DNA from: Bombyx mori
Taxonomy: Eukaryota > Arthropoda > Insecta > Lepidoptera > Bombycidae
Direction: 5' to 3'
NCBI RefSeq assembly: GCF_030269925.1
Contig: NC_085133.1
Coordinates: 5,910,001-5,974,000 of the forward strand
DNA length: 64,000 nt
A program made the position numbers and the translations under genes. The stretch's first letter is position 1. Each line of letters opens with the position of its first letter. Below the pieces are notes generated by a model. It worked only from the letters and a program-made list of their open reading frames with translations. It did not search any database and was not told where the DNA came from. This document shows, piece after piece, positions 34,328 through 47,235 of the stretch.

Positions 34328-35325
34328 TTAATGATATTTGAAATAATTATTTTTTATTTTTTACCAGTTACATTATCTGTTTTTTAAAAGTAAGATAAAA
34401 TTATGTATTAATTTTGTTAAAAGTAGTCAAAACATAGGTAAACTAAAACAAAAAAACGTAAAACTAAACTACGCTCTTTTGACAGTATTTATGAGAAAAA
34501 TACTGGTGATACCAAATTTTAATGTTTCCGCATATTAACTCAATTTCGAATATTTTTGGAAATTGTACACTTTGAATGCGAAAAGGCGATATGTTACCGA
34601 GAGTTTTGCTTTAGTGTAGGTAGCAAATATAGATTTAAAAAGCTATATCTGCCTATATGAGATGAATGCCAAGTTTCCGGGCCACAATCTCGTACTCGGC
34701 GAGGTCTCGAGGTAAGCTGAAGTGGCCGTCTTGACCTCAGGAACACTTCAGATACAAATTTATCCAGGAAATTCGAAGACTTCGCGGATGAAAATTTTGA
34801 TTGAAACAATGTAATAAATATGTTTGACTTTTTTACATTCAAGTCTTGGTAAGGTCTTCCTCTTAAATGTAACGACTGTGCGTGGATAATGTTTAGTGTT
34901 CAATAGATGTAGTTGAGAGGTCATTTTCTAAGGATGCTGATGATAGGTATTCATCATCATCGTCATCATCAACAGCCCACAGTCGTCCACTGCTGGACAT
35001 AGGCCTCTCCCAATCCACACCATTTATATATATGATAGGTATTGCTATGGCCCTATAGGATTTGTAGTTTAAGCGCCTCAAGTGAACTACCAGTTAATGG
35101 AGATCTATTGATAGCAGTGGTTTTACTAATGTCACGTGGTGTTAAGGTATTGGTAGATACCAGTGTTCCATCTTGAAAAGTCGGATAGCCGTTATATCAG
35201 TGCAAATTAGTCTCTGACCTAATGACTTCAAATAGCGGTATACTAGTTGTGATATCTATCTGCTTCCTTACGTAACATTGGTGGTGGAGTAGCTTGTGAG
35301 CCCGCACGGAATGTACCATCAGCCT

Positions 35326-36518
35326 TTTTTTTTTTTTTCGTGTAGAGTGCCGAACCTCCTACGCCCGCGCAAAAGGGGCGCGCGGGGTATGTGAGACTCT
35401 ACGATCTGCATGGTGTTGTGAGCAGACCGCGGGACCAAGGATTTTAGGGCCCACCCACTAAACGACTCCCCTGCACTCTTACACCCGACGTCCGATCCCC
35501 TCCGAGGTCAGAACCCGGATGAGGTAGGGGGGTTACCGCGGTCAACACTACAACCAGACGGCGCGGCTCACCCCAAGGACGCCCAGCCGACGGAGCCTTC
35601 GAGGCGAATCGAAGGCTCTGAAACGTCGGTCGTCTCGGTACGGCAGCCCGTCGGGCCGCCCAGACGGTGCCGCTGGTGTCCTGGAATACCCCGCTGGACC
35701 AGAACCAGCCTGCCGGGTCGGGACGCGATACACCGTCGACCGGTCGCTCTATTTAGTCCATGGCAGCGCGCTAGAATGCTGGTAGCGCGCCGCGCGGCCT
35801 CACCCCCTCAGGTCGCCCCTTGACCTTCACCGGGGGGAGTTCGCCTTTTACAGGGGCCGAAGTCGGACAAAAGCCCTTCTGCGGCCCCCGGCTCGGCGGC
35901 GACGGATAGGTGCGGAGAGGGATGAGCTCTCCCTCTCTCGTTCCGCCGCCTCTTTCTGCGAGATGGTGCACTCGCAGAAGTCGAGCATCGCCTTCCAGGA
36001 CTCATCGCTGCCGAGCATCGTAGCCACGACAGTCGGCAGCGATAAGTCCGGTCCTATTTGCGAGACAAGGACACGGCGTTGCTCCACCCATGCGGGGCAA
36101 TGTGCGAGCGTATGCTCGACCGTGTCCTCGTCGCAGTCACAGTGGTGACACTCCATCGTCGGTTCCCTCCGGGCAACGCGATGCAGGTACCGGCCGAAAC
36201 ACCCATGGCCGGTAAGCATTTGCGTCAACCGGAAGGTGAGACGCCCTTGGTCACGGTTCGCCCATTTCGCGAGGACCGGGCGCACCGCCTCGACGGTCCG
36301 GAGACCGGCCGACGGGTCCGCCAAGCGGCGAGACCACGCCTCCAACACAGACCGCCGAGATTGGAGCCTCCGCGCTCTAATTGGTCCTTCTCCGGGACGT
36401 GGTTAATCGGCAGCGAGCGCCTCCGCCTCCAGGTCCCAGGGAGGCGTCCCGGCGAGAACGCACGCCGCCTCGAAGGAGACGGTGCGGTATCCACGAATCG
36501 CCCTGACTGCGATTGCAC
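35326..36518 (-). pseudogene. R1-clade LINE 3' part, cut by the B/C junction
   Basis: Counterpart of 25773-26965. The open frame with the zinc-knuckle region lies at 35848-36348. Truncated at the junction in the same base as in A. Confidence 0.88.
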
Positions 36519-37042
36519 ATTTGAATGTTTATTATGTGTATTTTAATTTTACAAAACTTTTATTCTTTTAAAAAACAAAGATTGTTTTTAAATTATACAT
36601 ACAAGACCGCTGAAACTTTTCGCATTTGCATTTCATATTTGCATAAATTTATTACGTGTTTTTTATTTAAATAGCATCGGATTGTGTTTGAGCTTATGAA
36701 TACAAACAAGCTCTGTTGCATTGAGAATTGAATGTACTTGTCTTATTTCTCGGTACTTATTTCAGTGAATTGGTACGTCTCTAGTAAGTTTTATAAGTGT
36801 GGATTGAACTATTAATTTGAATTACCGGTGGTAGGACCTCTTGTGAGTCCGCACGGGTAGGTGCCACCACCCCGCCTATTTCTGCCGTGAAGCAGTAATG
36901 CGTTTCGGTTTGAAGGGCGACTTACTGCTTCACAGCAGATATAGGCAGGGTGACGCGGCGGTACCTACCCGTGCGGACTCACAATACGTCCTACCACCAG
37001 TATGTTATTACGCAACTTATCATTTTGCGGGTTTGATTTATA

Positions 37043-37941
37043 CAGGGTGGCCCATAAGTCCTTTGATATGAAAAAAAATTATTAAAATAAAACTAATTAC
37101 ATTATGAATTAAATTTTTATTTACATAAAAAGCTTAAAAAACGGGAATTATTTTTTGAAAATAACATCTCCTAAATGTAATCCGTTGCGATCACGGCACT
37201 CTTGCAAACGACGTCTAAAATTGTCGATGACTGCGCGGCACGTCACTGCTGAAATGCTTGTCATTTCTCTGCGGATGTTTTCTTTTAGGGCCTCAATTGA
37301 CCGCGGGTTTGTGTCGTATACTTTAGCCTTAAGGTAGCCCCACAAAAAAAAATCCATCGGGGTCAGATCTGGACTACGTGGAGGCCAGGAAATGTCTCCT
37401 CTCTTAGAGATAACTTTGCCAGGAAAAAGTTGACGGATAACGGGCATAGCAGTGTTAGAGGTGTGAGAAGTGGCCCCATCCTGTTGAAACCACGTCCTGG
37501 CATTAAAGCCTGAAAAGTTTTGCAATTCTGGTATGAAAAACTCTTCGATCATAGCCACATATCGCTTACGAGTTGACTGTGTCGGATTTTCGCGAATAGA
37601 CTGTGTCACTGTGTCTATGTTTTGTTCCGTACGTGACGTCCTTGGGCGACCCAACCGCGGTTTATCTAACGTCGAACCGGTCTCCTCGAACTTAGCAACC
37701 CAGTTCTTAATCGTTTGAAGAGTTGGAGTGTCGTCAAAGTTGTGTAAACCTTTGTGTTGCCGAATTGTCGTTTTTATAAAACTCGCGCACACAAAACGCA
37801 CGGTCCGCTCCGGTAAAACGCTCCATCGCGACTAAATTCCCAGAAACCGAAGTTACTCCCCCCGCTTCCCCTGCACCGCTCACGCGCGCCCTGTTCGTTT
37901 TATTCAAATTTTACTTTTCAAAGGACTTATGGGCCACCCTG
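37043..37941 (-). mobile_element. Mariner-superfamily element, internally deleted
   Basis: Terminal inverted repeats CAGGGTGGCCCATAAGTCC and complement, near-perfect over about 28 bp, flanked by TA on both sides (37041-37042, 37942-37943). 899 bp against about 1.3 kb usual for such elements. Present only in unit C. Confidence 0.95.
37148..37801 (-). pseudogene. Mariner-type transposase, DD41D-like, first catalytic region deleted
   Basis: 217 codons, open. N-terminal helix-turn-helix part has TLQTIKNWVAKFEETGS and the GRPRTSR hook-like motif (residues about 28-58). The C-terminal part has FQQDGATSHTSN and PPRSPDLTPMDFFLWG; 41 residues separate the two aspartates, as in the DD41D (rosa-type) group. 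The frame passes from the linker region (ENPTQSTR) straight to KRYVAMIEEFF, so about 120 residues including the first catalytic Asp are missing. It is in frame but should be catalytically dead, and could act as a repressor-like DNA-binding remnant. The start is the first Met; a few upstream codons could also be coding. Confidence 0.88.
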
Positions 37942-38131
37942 TATTACACGATGTTATTCCTTCACCGTGAAAGTCAATTGTGAACATTTGTTAAGTACGT
38001 ATTTTGTTAGAAAATTTGGCACTTGCCTGCGGGATTCGAACACCGTTGCATACATACCAATGTAGGTCTTACACTTCAGGACACGATGACTAAACTACTG
38101 TGCAAAGTCCATTGTGACGAGTCATTATCTA

Positions 38132-38421
38132 TCTATATATATAAAAATAAATTGCTGTTCGTTAGTCTCGCTAAAACTCGAGAACGGCTGGGCCGATTTG
38201 GCTAATATTGGTCTTGAATTACTTGTAAAAGTCCAGAGAAGGTTTAAAAAGTAGATAAATATGAAAATGATTGGAATTAAATAAGAATAACAATTTTGTT
38301 TTCCCTCTGATGTGTCCCACGTCGGACGGATTTCTTTTGTTTGTTTTATGTTTATTTTATACAAAAGTTTAGATCTTTTATTTATCGATTGAGGCACTAC
38401 GAAGTCTGACGGGTCAGCTAC
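38132..38421 (+). mobile_element. Helitron-like element H2, unit C
   Basis: Counterpart of 27682-27971. Confidence 0.65.
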
Positions 38422-38718
38422 TATAAAAATTGTTTGAACTGCCCTTTTCTGTTTGAGGAAACCAATTGAAGCCACAGTAAAATCATCAATATACGTTACA
38501 CAATTTGATTCAGTCATGTTCCCATTGTTGTTAATTTTTGTAATGATTTGACCGGATTCTATTGTTGGTTAGTGACGTTGCTTTTCTTTTGTTCGCATCG
38601 GTCTTCGTGAAGTTGGAATAGCCCCTTAGGTTGGGTTCACACAGCATTGTCCTGTACATTTATTTGCAGTATACGTCTTAATAAATGAATAGTGGCACAT
38701 ACATTGTACATAGAACCA

Positions 38719-39250
38719 TAGACATCAATCCAGCGAAAAGTACTGCGGTGCTATTTCAGAGGGGAAGCTCCACACGGATTTCCTCCCGGATTAGGAGGAG
38801 GAATCTCACACCCCCGATTACTCTCTTTAGACAACCCATACCCTGGGCCAGGAAGGTCAAGTATCTGGGCGTTACCCTGGATGCATCGATGACATTCCGC
38901 CCACATATAAAATCAGTCCGTGACCGTGCCGCGTTTATTCTCGGTAGACTCTACCCCATGATCTGTAAGCTGAGTAAAATGTCCCTTCGGAACAAGGTGA
39001 CATTTTACAAAACTTGCATAAGGGCTCGACAAGTAAATTAATCCATAGACACAGCCCACTGAGTTTCGCGCCGGATCTTCTCAGTGGGTCGCGTTTCCGA
39101 TCCGGCGTTAGATTCTGCGAAGCACTGCTCTTGCTAGGGCTAGTGTTAGCAACACACCCGGCTTGAGCCCCGTGAGCTCACCTACACGTCAAGGAGAAGC
39201 TGAAATAGCCTCTCAAGGCTATCAGCATAGGTGCATAAAAAAATAGGAAA
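38719..39250 (+). mobile_element. Chimeric LINE segment, unit C
   Basis: Counterpart of 28269-28800. The 118-codon frame at 38685-39041 is identical in protein to that of B. Confidence 0.85.
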
Positions 39251-40117
39251 AAATGTGGCACTCGGGAACTGCCGCGGTAAAGCTATTGCATAGCATTTTT
39301 TATCAACTTATGCAATTATAATTAGACAATGATAATTTAATATTAAAACAAAGACCACGCTATATTAAACATTAATAAAAGCAAATCCTTAACTGTTTCC
39401 TTCACACTAATAAGCTAGACCGCGCGAGAGAGAAATGAGCAGACTTTTCATGATGCGCATGTAGTGGACGTCACACCACGCGCTTATTCACAAACATTAC
39501 ACAAGCGTAACGTGTGAATGTGTTGAACGCGAACTACATGGTAGGCGGAGTGAGGGGTGTTAGGTTTTTTTCGTTACGGAATTTCATGATTCGGTCGCCG
39601 TGCTCAAGGCCCACGATAAAAGCTATGCAATAGCTTAAAAAAAGGTTCGACAGGAAAAGAAATGGTTCGTGAAATGGCGAACAGGGATTAAGAGTATATT
39701 AATCATTATTTTTTTATTCAGGCTCATGTAGCCAGCTCTGGGTATTTACTCGAGTTAAGGGGTATTTTAAAGTATTACTGTTTATTCACGGACAGAGTTT
39801 CTGCTTATAAATATCTCAGCAGAAGGAATACCGGCTGAGCTCGCCGCATTTATACGGTTCGAAGCCGCTTAGAATTCTAAAAGGAAAGTGGTTACTTCCG
39901 AAATGCTATTTCTCAGACATTATTCGTTTATTTGTCGTAAGCATCAAACACAGAAATGACATTAATTTTGTAAATTTTTTATAATCTGGTTTTATATAAG
40001 CACATATTATATAAATCAATGTTCTAGTGACGACGTTAACGGATTAAAATGTTCTAATATGCAATTATAATAAGGTAAAGTAAATTAAAAATAGTAAATT
40101 AAACATAAAAGAGGACA

Positions 40118-40422
40118 CTACAAGACGCATACAGGCATTTGAGATGTGGTGCTACCGTCGCATGTTACGCATTAGTTGGACACAGAGGGTCAGGAACCAA
40201 AACTGTGCTTCAGCGCGTTCATATGTCCCGGAAAATGTTGCCTTCTATTAAAAAGCGCAAGATAAAATAGCCACGTGCTCAGGAACGATCGATACATGCT
40301 GCTGCAGCTGATAATGATGGGCAAAGTGGACAGAAAGAGACGTGCTGGGCGAAGAAAGAAGTCATGGCTCCGGAATATCTGGGAGTGGACCGGTATTGCC
40401 TCCGTCGAACAGCTGTTCCGGG
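40118..40422 (+). mobile_element. LINE RT-tail fragment, unit C
   Basis: Counterpart of 29668-29972. Confidence 0.7.
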
Positions 40423-41511
40423 TGAAAAATGATAATATGGAGTGAAATGAAATGAAGATGATTAATTTGAGACATCAATCAACTGGGATGAAATTAAATG
40501 AAATGAGATGATATGGGATGAAATATAATCTCAGTAAAATGGTGGTCATTTTCTGAGATTTCCCGCCAAAAAGTCTTCTTTCCTCAAGAAAGCTTCGGAT
40601 CCTTGACAGATTATCTGTCGAAAGGCTTCGCAGAATTATATTCATTCGTAGATTCGGTACATGGGGAAACATCAGTGTTTGATAGGATATAAAAAATTCC
40701 CTACATTGTTCAAGTGAGTGACGAATACGGCAGGTATATACTATATCTTTCTAATTAAAATTCTTCAACTATTGTAGTAAGTCAATTTAAGAATGATTCT
40801 TGTGTTTTTCTAAAATTTGGTCAGCTGTATTGTATGCATTATGTAGCACTGCAGTCTTGTGACAAAATTGTTTTCTAAGCAAATTCACAAAAAAATATTA
40901 ATAATGTAGAAACTGATAAATATAGTATACAAATATGCCACACTATATTATATTGTGGTGAGTGGTGACCATTTATTTTCGATCATTTTTGTCTTCCAAC
41001 TGGAAGATAGGCAAAGGGGACGCAGACTATACAGCCAAATATTTTTTTTTATAAAATCAATCACCTTTATACCAATGCTTTAATTACAAAAAGCGGTTGA
41101 AATCAGTCAGGTTTTGTAAAGATTGCACGGCATTTTAAAGAGAAAGACTTAAGGAAACAATAAACGTGAAATTAATAGTAAACCGTAAAACTTGTTTTAA
41201 ACAAACATTCTGATATAATTCAATAGACAATTGTTATTTTAACAAGAATTAGGTCGCTCACACAGAACATTACTCATGGAAATGTTTAATCAATATTAAC
41301 CAGAAATAATTTCCAATGGAATGATGCGTTCGACAATTTGTAGCATGAAATACACGTATGTAATGCCCTGAAGATAAATTCGTGTGCCTTGTTTCGTTAT
41401 TTATCAATTGGTAATTTAATATATTTGATTTCTAGTTGACAATTTTTTTATCTTTAATTCTATAATGAGCAAACGTGATAACGAACTGGCGATTGTCGAG
41501 TTTAATGTCAA

Positions 41512-41793
41512 CTAGATGATGACCGAACTTTGCTCGGCTTTTTTTTTTATAACGCCATCTTGTTGTTATCTTTAAAGCAGTAAAAAAAAGAAATTATTAT
41601 TCGCCAATAGATGTCGGGAAAAGTCATAAAGTTGATTATCGATAGAGTTTACTATTGAAAACACGAATAAAACAACATTTTCTGAAAATAAATCGTAGCT
41701 AGATCGATTTATCGCCCCCAAAATCCCCTGTATACTAAATTTTATGAAATATATATATTAATATACAAGAATTGCTCGTTTAAAGGTATAAGA
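41512..41793 (-). mobile_element. Helitron-like element H3, unit C
   Basis: Counterpart of 31062-31340, 3 bp longer owing to TTGTTGTT against TTGTT. Confidence 0.82.
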
Positions 41794-43187
41794 TAAACTG
41801 ATTCTTATGAAAAGTAAGACGGTAGTTAGCAAATTGTTTGCTTTAATTGTCAATGCACTAGTTTTTCATCAAACTCTACGTTTTTCTTGTAAATAAAAAA
41901 TATGTGTGGTGTCGTGGGACACCGGATATGAACGAAGTTTCTATAAAAATACTAATTTTAAGTTCTATTCGAGGTATAAAGAAAATAAAACTGGAGGTTT
42001 CGCAACAGCCCACGGTCATTCGGTAACGTGCGAACTTATTGTGGTACACTTCATTCACGGTTGTTTGCATAAGAGTAAGTGTATTGCGCAAACGAACGCT
42101 GTGAGATCATGGTCAATGGTCAATGAATGATAAAAAAAATATGTTATTTTTTGTACGTTATTACAAAGTTAAGTTGTACACTATGTGCATTATTAATAAA
42201 AATCTTACGTTACGGACATTTTTTCCCGGTTAGGGTACCCTCTCGGCGTCGTCCCATAAGGAACTTCATTCCACAAATAAAAAAGCCCTTAGGTTTCATG
42301 CAAGTATTGCAAAACAAAATTGAATATATGTTGGTTCATCATCATCATCATTTCAGCCTATCGCCGTCCACTGCTGAACATAGGCCTCTCCAATAGACTT
42401 CCAGTGCGACCGGTCCATTGCCACCTGCATACAACGAGACCCAGCGCTTTTTACTAGGTCGTCGGTCCATCTAGTAGGTTAGTTAACTAAAAATATGTTT
42501 GTCGGATAATATTAGGTACCTACTATTTCCACTTGCAAGAGCTCCTCCTCGCCTCCTCCAAAGATAGCCAATCTTCTCAAGATTGCGCTATTTTAATCTA
42601 ATTTATAGTTGCTACTTTCTTTATATTTTCTTCCCATCTAGTATATGGTCTTAAATTCTTTCTTTCCCCAGTGGGCCTTTCCACATTGGAACTTGCTTTG
42701 TCCATCTCTGGTTCTGAAGACGTGATACATGTCCAGCCCATTTCCATTTTAAAGTAAAGGCTTGAACTAATTCATCATTCTTATATTCTAACTTACATTT
42801 TGCTTAAACGAAAAAGGAAAATAAAACATTGTTTCATTCCTAAGGATATAGTCGGGAATCTTCAGTGGATTTTGTATTTTTACCAGGACTGCACGCCTCT
42901 TAGGATGTAAACGTAAAAGAGGAATATTTTCCGTGCATTAGGTGGTGACAAAACGGCCCTGTGTCAAAGGTCAGTCCCTTGTCATGCGGTTCATTGTACG
43001 AACTCGACATTCTGAGCTGGGCTTTACCGTCCTATTTTATAACTTGTGACTAAAGTTAATTTTGTGAAGCATTCTATTTCAAAATCTAATTATATATTTT
43101 TTCCAACACGGAGAACCCTAATTTGGGGCCGGTATACCGTGTGTGATTTGTTCCCAGTTATTTATTTATTAGTTTTAGTTTTTTTTT

Positions 43188-43428
43188 GCTTAGGTGGGTG
43201 GACGAGCTCACAGCCACCTGGTGTTAAGTGGTTACTGGAGCTCATAGACAACTACAACGTAAATGCCGCCACCCGCCTTGAGATATGAGTTCTAAGGTCT
43301 CTGTATAGTTACAACGGCTGCCCCACCGGCTTTCAAACCGAAACACGTTACTGCTTCACGGCAGAAATAGGCGGTGTGGTGGTACCTACCCGTGCGGACT
43401 CACAAGAGGTCCTACTCTTACCACCAGT
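43188..43428 (-). mobile_element. Bm1 SINE, reverse, unit C
   Basis: Counterpart of 32735-32975. Confidence 0.88.
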
Positions 43429-44369
43429 AAAATTATTATTAAAATTATTTTTATTCCTTCATCGCGGAAGTCATTCGAGTTTAATTTTTTTATTTTATTT
43501 TTTTTAATTTTGCAGGCAGACGATCATACGGCCCACCTGATGGTAAGCGGTTACCTTCGCTCATGGACGTCAGCAATCCCAGGGGCAGTGCCAAGCCGCT
43601 GCTTACCATAAAACCACTTTAGCCACTGTCATAGTTAACTGAAATATAAATCACGATATCTTTATATGCGCATCTGCTATTCAAAGTGAAAGCGGTAGTC
43701 TTACATATTTAGAAACAAAAAAAAACCAACAAGCCAGACCAAACCATAGTGAGACTATAAACTTTTCATACAATTAATATAGTGGAGCTCAAATTTCAGG
43801 TAAATAATAACTCAGTTTATTTAGCTTTTGTCCGTAGTTTCGTTATGCACACGAGCTTTGAGCACCATATAATGCCTGGAGCTTTTCCGGTTAGTGTGTA
43901 TTTTATGTATATAGAAATAGGCAAAGACGATTTTTTTGTTTAGTAAAAATAAATTTAAGCAATGAAAATATAATAGAAATGCTATTAAATTAGTGATAAA
44001 AGTTCTGCATTCAACGGTCTCAAACTGGGATTTCTCTTGATGCTATAATTGTTTCAGGCCTCTAAAACTGAATATGGCCCATATTTGATTTGATTTGATT
44101 TGATTTGAAATGTATTTGGCCATTATGCCATTTGCCAGCAGAACTACATTCTTAAAGTCACACAGTGTGTTGGTGCTAAGGGCGATCAAACTTTACATTT
44201 TGTGGAACTTTAAAAAAAGTAGCATATTCGTAACGTATTTTTTCTCAAGTCATGCTCATGTTGTATGTACATATACTTATCGTCTTCTCGCATTAAAACT
44301 GTATAATTTCAAAACTTACTAATTTTACAGGAGAGTATTTTAAAGGTTTAACATGTGATATTTTTAATA

Positions 44370-44780
44370 CTAGTGGTCCCGCAGTAGTCGAAATTCGACT
44401 ATAATTAATTGGAATTGTAAGTTTGTACACTATTATGATTGTATTTTATACTTCTATAATCACAAATTTCGCCAAGACTGCACTATAAAAATATTAACAA
44501 AGACAAACTATATTTAATCTCAATTTGACAACAGACGTCAAGAACAAAAGTTTGACAATAAATAGTATGCATGCGTGTGTGCGTCAAATACATGGTATGT
44601 AGTGTGTGTAATGTTTTCTTTATTGATTTAATGTATCCGTTATGCATTATTTTAAAAAAAAATTTAGCATTATACACTTCTCTATATTTTGTATAAGTGT
44701 GGAAAATTTCATACTCCTCCCTCCACGCAATTTTCGTAAAAAGGGATACAAAGTTTTTGTTTCACGTATTAATATATAGA
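44370..44780 (-). mobile_element. Helitron-like element H1, unit C
   Basis: Exact counterpart of 33917-34327. Confidence 0.8.
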
Positions 44781-45762
44781 TTAATGATATTTGAAATAAT
44801 TATTTTTTATTTTTTACCAGTTACATTATCTGTTTTTTAAAAGTAAGATAAAATTATGTATTAATTTTGTTAAAAGTAGTCAAAACATAGGTAAACTAAA
44901 ACAAAAAAACGTAAAACTAAACTACGCTCTTTTGACAGTATTTATGAGAAAAATACTGGTGATACCAAATTTTAATGTTTCCGCATATTAACTCAATTTC
45001 GAATATTTTTGGAAATTGTACACTTTGAATGCGAAAAGGCGATATGTTACCGAGAGTTTTGCTTTAGTGTAGGTAGCAAATATAGATTTAAAAAGCTATA
45101 TCTGCCTATATGAGATGAATGCCAAGTTTCCGGGCCACAATCTCGTACTCGGCGAGGTCTCGAGGTAAGCTGAAGTGGCCGTCTTGACCTCAGGAACACT
45201 TCAGATACAAATTTATCCAGGAAATTCGAAGACTTCGCGGATGAAAATTTTGATTGAAACAATGTAATAAATATGTTTGACTTTTTTACATTCAAGTCTT
45301 GGTAAGGTCTTCCTCTTAAATGTAACGACTGTGCGTGGATAATGTTTAGTGTTCAATAGATGTAGTTGAGAGGTCATTTTCTAAGGATGCTGATGATAGG
45401 TATTCATCATCATCGTCATCATCAACAGCCCACAGTCGTCCACTGCTGGACATAGGCCTCTCCCAATCCACACCATTTATATATATGATAGGTATTGCTA
45501 TGGCCCTATAGGATTTGTAGTTTAAGCGCCTCAAGTGAACTACCAGTTAATGGAGATCTATTGATAGCAGTGGTTTTACTAATGTCACGTGGTGTTAAGG
45601 TATTGGTAGATACCAGTGTTCCATCTTGAAAAGTCGGATAGCCGTTATATCAGTGCAAATTAGTCTCTGACCTAATGACTTCAAATAGCGGTATACTAGT
45701 TGTGATATCTATCTGCTTCCTTACGTAACATTGGTGGTGGAGTAGCTTGTGAGCCCGCACGG

Positions 45763-47169
45763 AATGTACCATCAGCCTTTTTTTTTTTTTTCGTGTAGAG
45801 TGCCGAACCTCCTACGCCCGCGCAAAAGGGGCGCGCGGGGTATGTGAGACTCTACGATCTGCATGGTGTTGTGAGCAGACCGCGGGACCAAGGATTTTAG
45901 GGCCCACCCACTAAACGACTCCCCTGCACTCTTACACCCGACGTCCGATCCCCTCCGAGGTCAGAACCCGGATGAGGTAGGGGGGTTACCGCGGTCAACA
46001 CTACAACCAGACGGCGCGGCTCACCCCAAGGACGCCCAGCCGACGGAGCCTTCGAGGCGAATCGAAGGCTCTGAAACGTCGGTCGTCTCGGTACGGCAGC
46101 CCGTCGGGCCGCCCAGACGGTGCCGCTGGTGTCCTGGAATACCCCGCTGGACCAGAACCAGCCTGCCGGGTCGGGACGCGATACACCGTCGACCGGTCGC
46201 TCTATTTAGTCCATGGCAGCGCGCTAGAATGCTGGTAGCGCGCCGCGCGGCCTCACCCCCTCAGGTCGCCCCTTGACCTTCACCGGGGGGAGTTCGCCTT
46301 TTACAGGGGCCGAAGTCGGACAAAAGCCCTTCTGCGGCCCCCGGCTCGGCGGCGACGGATAGGTGCGGAGAGGGATGAGCTCTCCCTCTCTCGTTCCGCC
46401 GCCTCTTTCTGCGAGATGGTGCACTCGCAGAAGTCGAGCATCGCCTTCCAGGACTCATCGCTGCCGAGCATCGTAGCCACGACAGTCGGCAGCGATAAGT
46501 CCGGTCCTATTTGCGAGACAAGGACACGGCGTTGCTCCACCCATGCGGGGCAATGTGCGAGCGTATGCTCGACCGTGTCCTCGTCGCAGTCACAGTGGTG
46601 ACACTCCATCGTCGGTTCCCTCCGGGCAACGCGATGCAGGTACCGGCCGAAACACCCATGGCCGGTAAGCATTTGCGTCAACCGGAAGGTGAGACGCCCT
46701 TGGTCACGGTTCGCCCATTTCGCGAGGACCGGGCGCACCGCCTCGACGGTCCGGAGACCGGCCGACGGGTCCGCCAAGCGGCGAGACCACGCCTCCAACA
46801 CAGACCGCCGAGATTGGAGCCTCCGCGCTCTAATTGGTCCTTCTCCGGGACGTGGTTAATCGGCAGCGAGCGCCTCCGCCTCCAGGTCCCAGGGAGGCGT
46901 CCCGGCGAGAACGCACGCCGCCTCGAAGGAGACGGTGCGGTATCCACGAATCGCCCTGACTGCGATTGCACGCTGCGGGCGTCGCAGCGCCACGACGTTT
47001 CTGCGAGTCAAGGCGCGGCACCACACGGGGGCTCCGTATAATGCAATAGACCGCACCACCCCTACGTAGAGGCGGCGCACCACCGTGTCAGGCCCTCCGA
47101 CGTTTGGCAAGAGCCGACTCAGCGATCCAGCCGTCGCCATCAGTCGGGGGCCCAATGTACCATCAGCCT
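45763..47169 (-). mobile_element. 5'-truncated R1-clade LINE with 16-bp target-site duplication
   Basis: AATGTACCATCAGCCT at 45763-45778 and 47154-47169 flanks the insert 45779-47153. The minus-strand A-tail abuts the left duplication. This is the only uncut copy: A and B stop at the tandem junction equivalent to 46971. Confidence 0.93.
46301..47155 (-). pseudogene. R1-clade LINE ORF2 C-terminal region with one nonsense codon
   Basis: One frame across about 285 codons, broken by TAA at about 46856. The first part has VRRLYVGVVRSIALYGAPVW (thumb region of R1-clade RT). The second has LTFRLTQMLTGHGCFGRYL and the cysteine-histidine knuckle CHHCDCDEDTVEHTLAHC. Endonuclease and RT palm were lost by 5' truncation. 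Confidence 0.88.
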
Positions 47170-47235
47170 GCCTATTCTACCGTGCAGCAGCAATGCATTT
47201 CGGTTGAAAGGGGCAGCCCTTTTTCACCACCAACC

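Larger units (their letters stand above)
26966..36518 (+). repeat. Tandem unit B (9553 bp)
   Basis: Junction GATTGCAC|ATTTGAATG at 26965/26966. Almost identical to C throughout; lengths differ by 900 bp, explained by an 897-bp net mariner difference and 3 bp at 31112. One substitution noted (T at about 30066, A in C). Between the named elements (28801-29667, 29973-31061, 33167-33634, 34328-34948) I see only AT-rich sequence. Confidence 0.95.
36824..38103. mobile_element. Inverted Bm1 pair in unit C, split by a mariner-like element
   Basis: Plus-strand Bm1 36824-36918 and minus-strand Bm1 from 36919, interrupted at a TA by the 899-bp element 37043-37941. Confidence 0.88.
36519..46971 (+). repeat. 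Tandem unit C (10453 bp)
   Basis: Junction at 36518/36519 is the same as at 26965/26966. At its right end the sequence continues into the rest of the R1-clade LINE (46972-47153), so this edge is the original, unduplicated arrangement. It carries the mariner-like insertion absent from B. Confidence 0.95.
45725..47235 (+). mobile_element. Bm1 SINE split by the R1-clade LINE
   Basis: Bm1 body at 45731-45778 (TGGTGGTGGAGTAGCTTGTG) resumes at 47154-47235 (GCCTATTCTACCGTGCAGCA). The host Bm1 is old and diverged. Confidence 0.75.

Noticed and set aside
18358..46971. CRISPR array, satellite centromere or viral insertion as an explanation for the repeats
   Set aside because: The repeat unit is 8.6-10.5 kb and made of ordinary retro- and DNA transposons. 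There are no short spacers, no monomer satellite and no viral gene.
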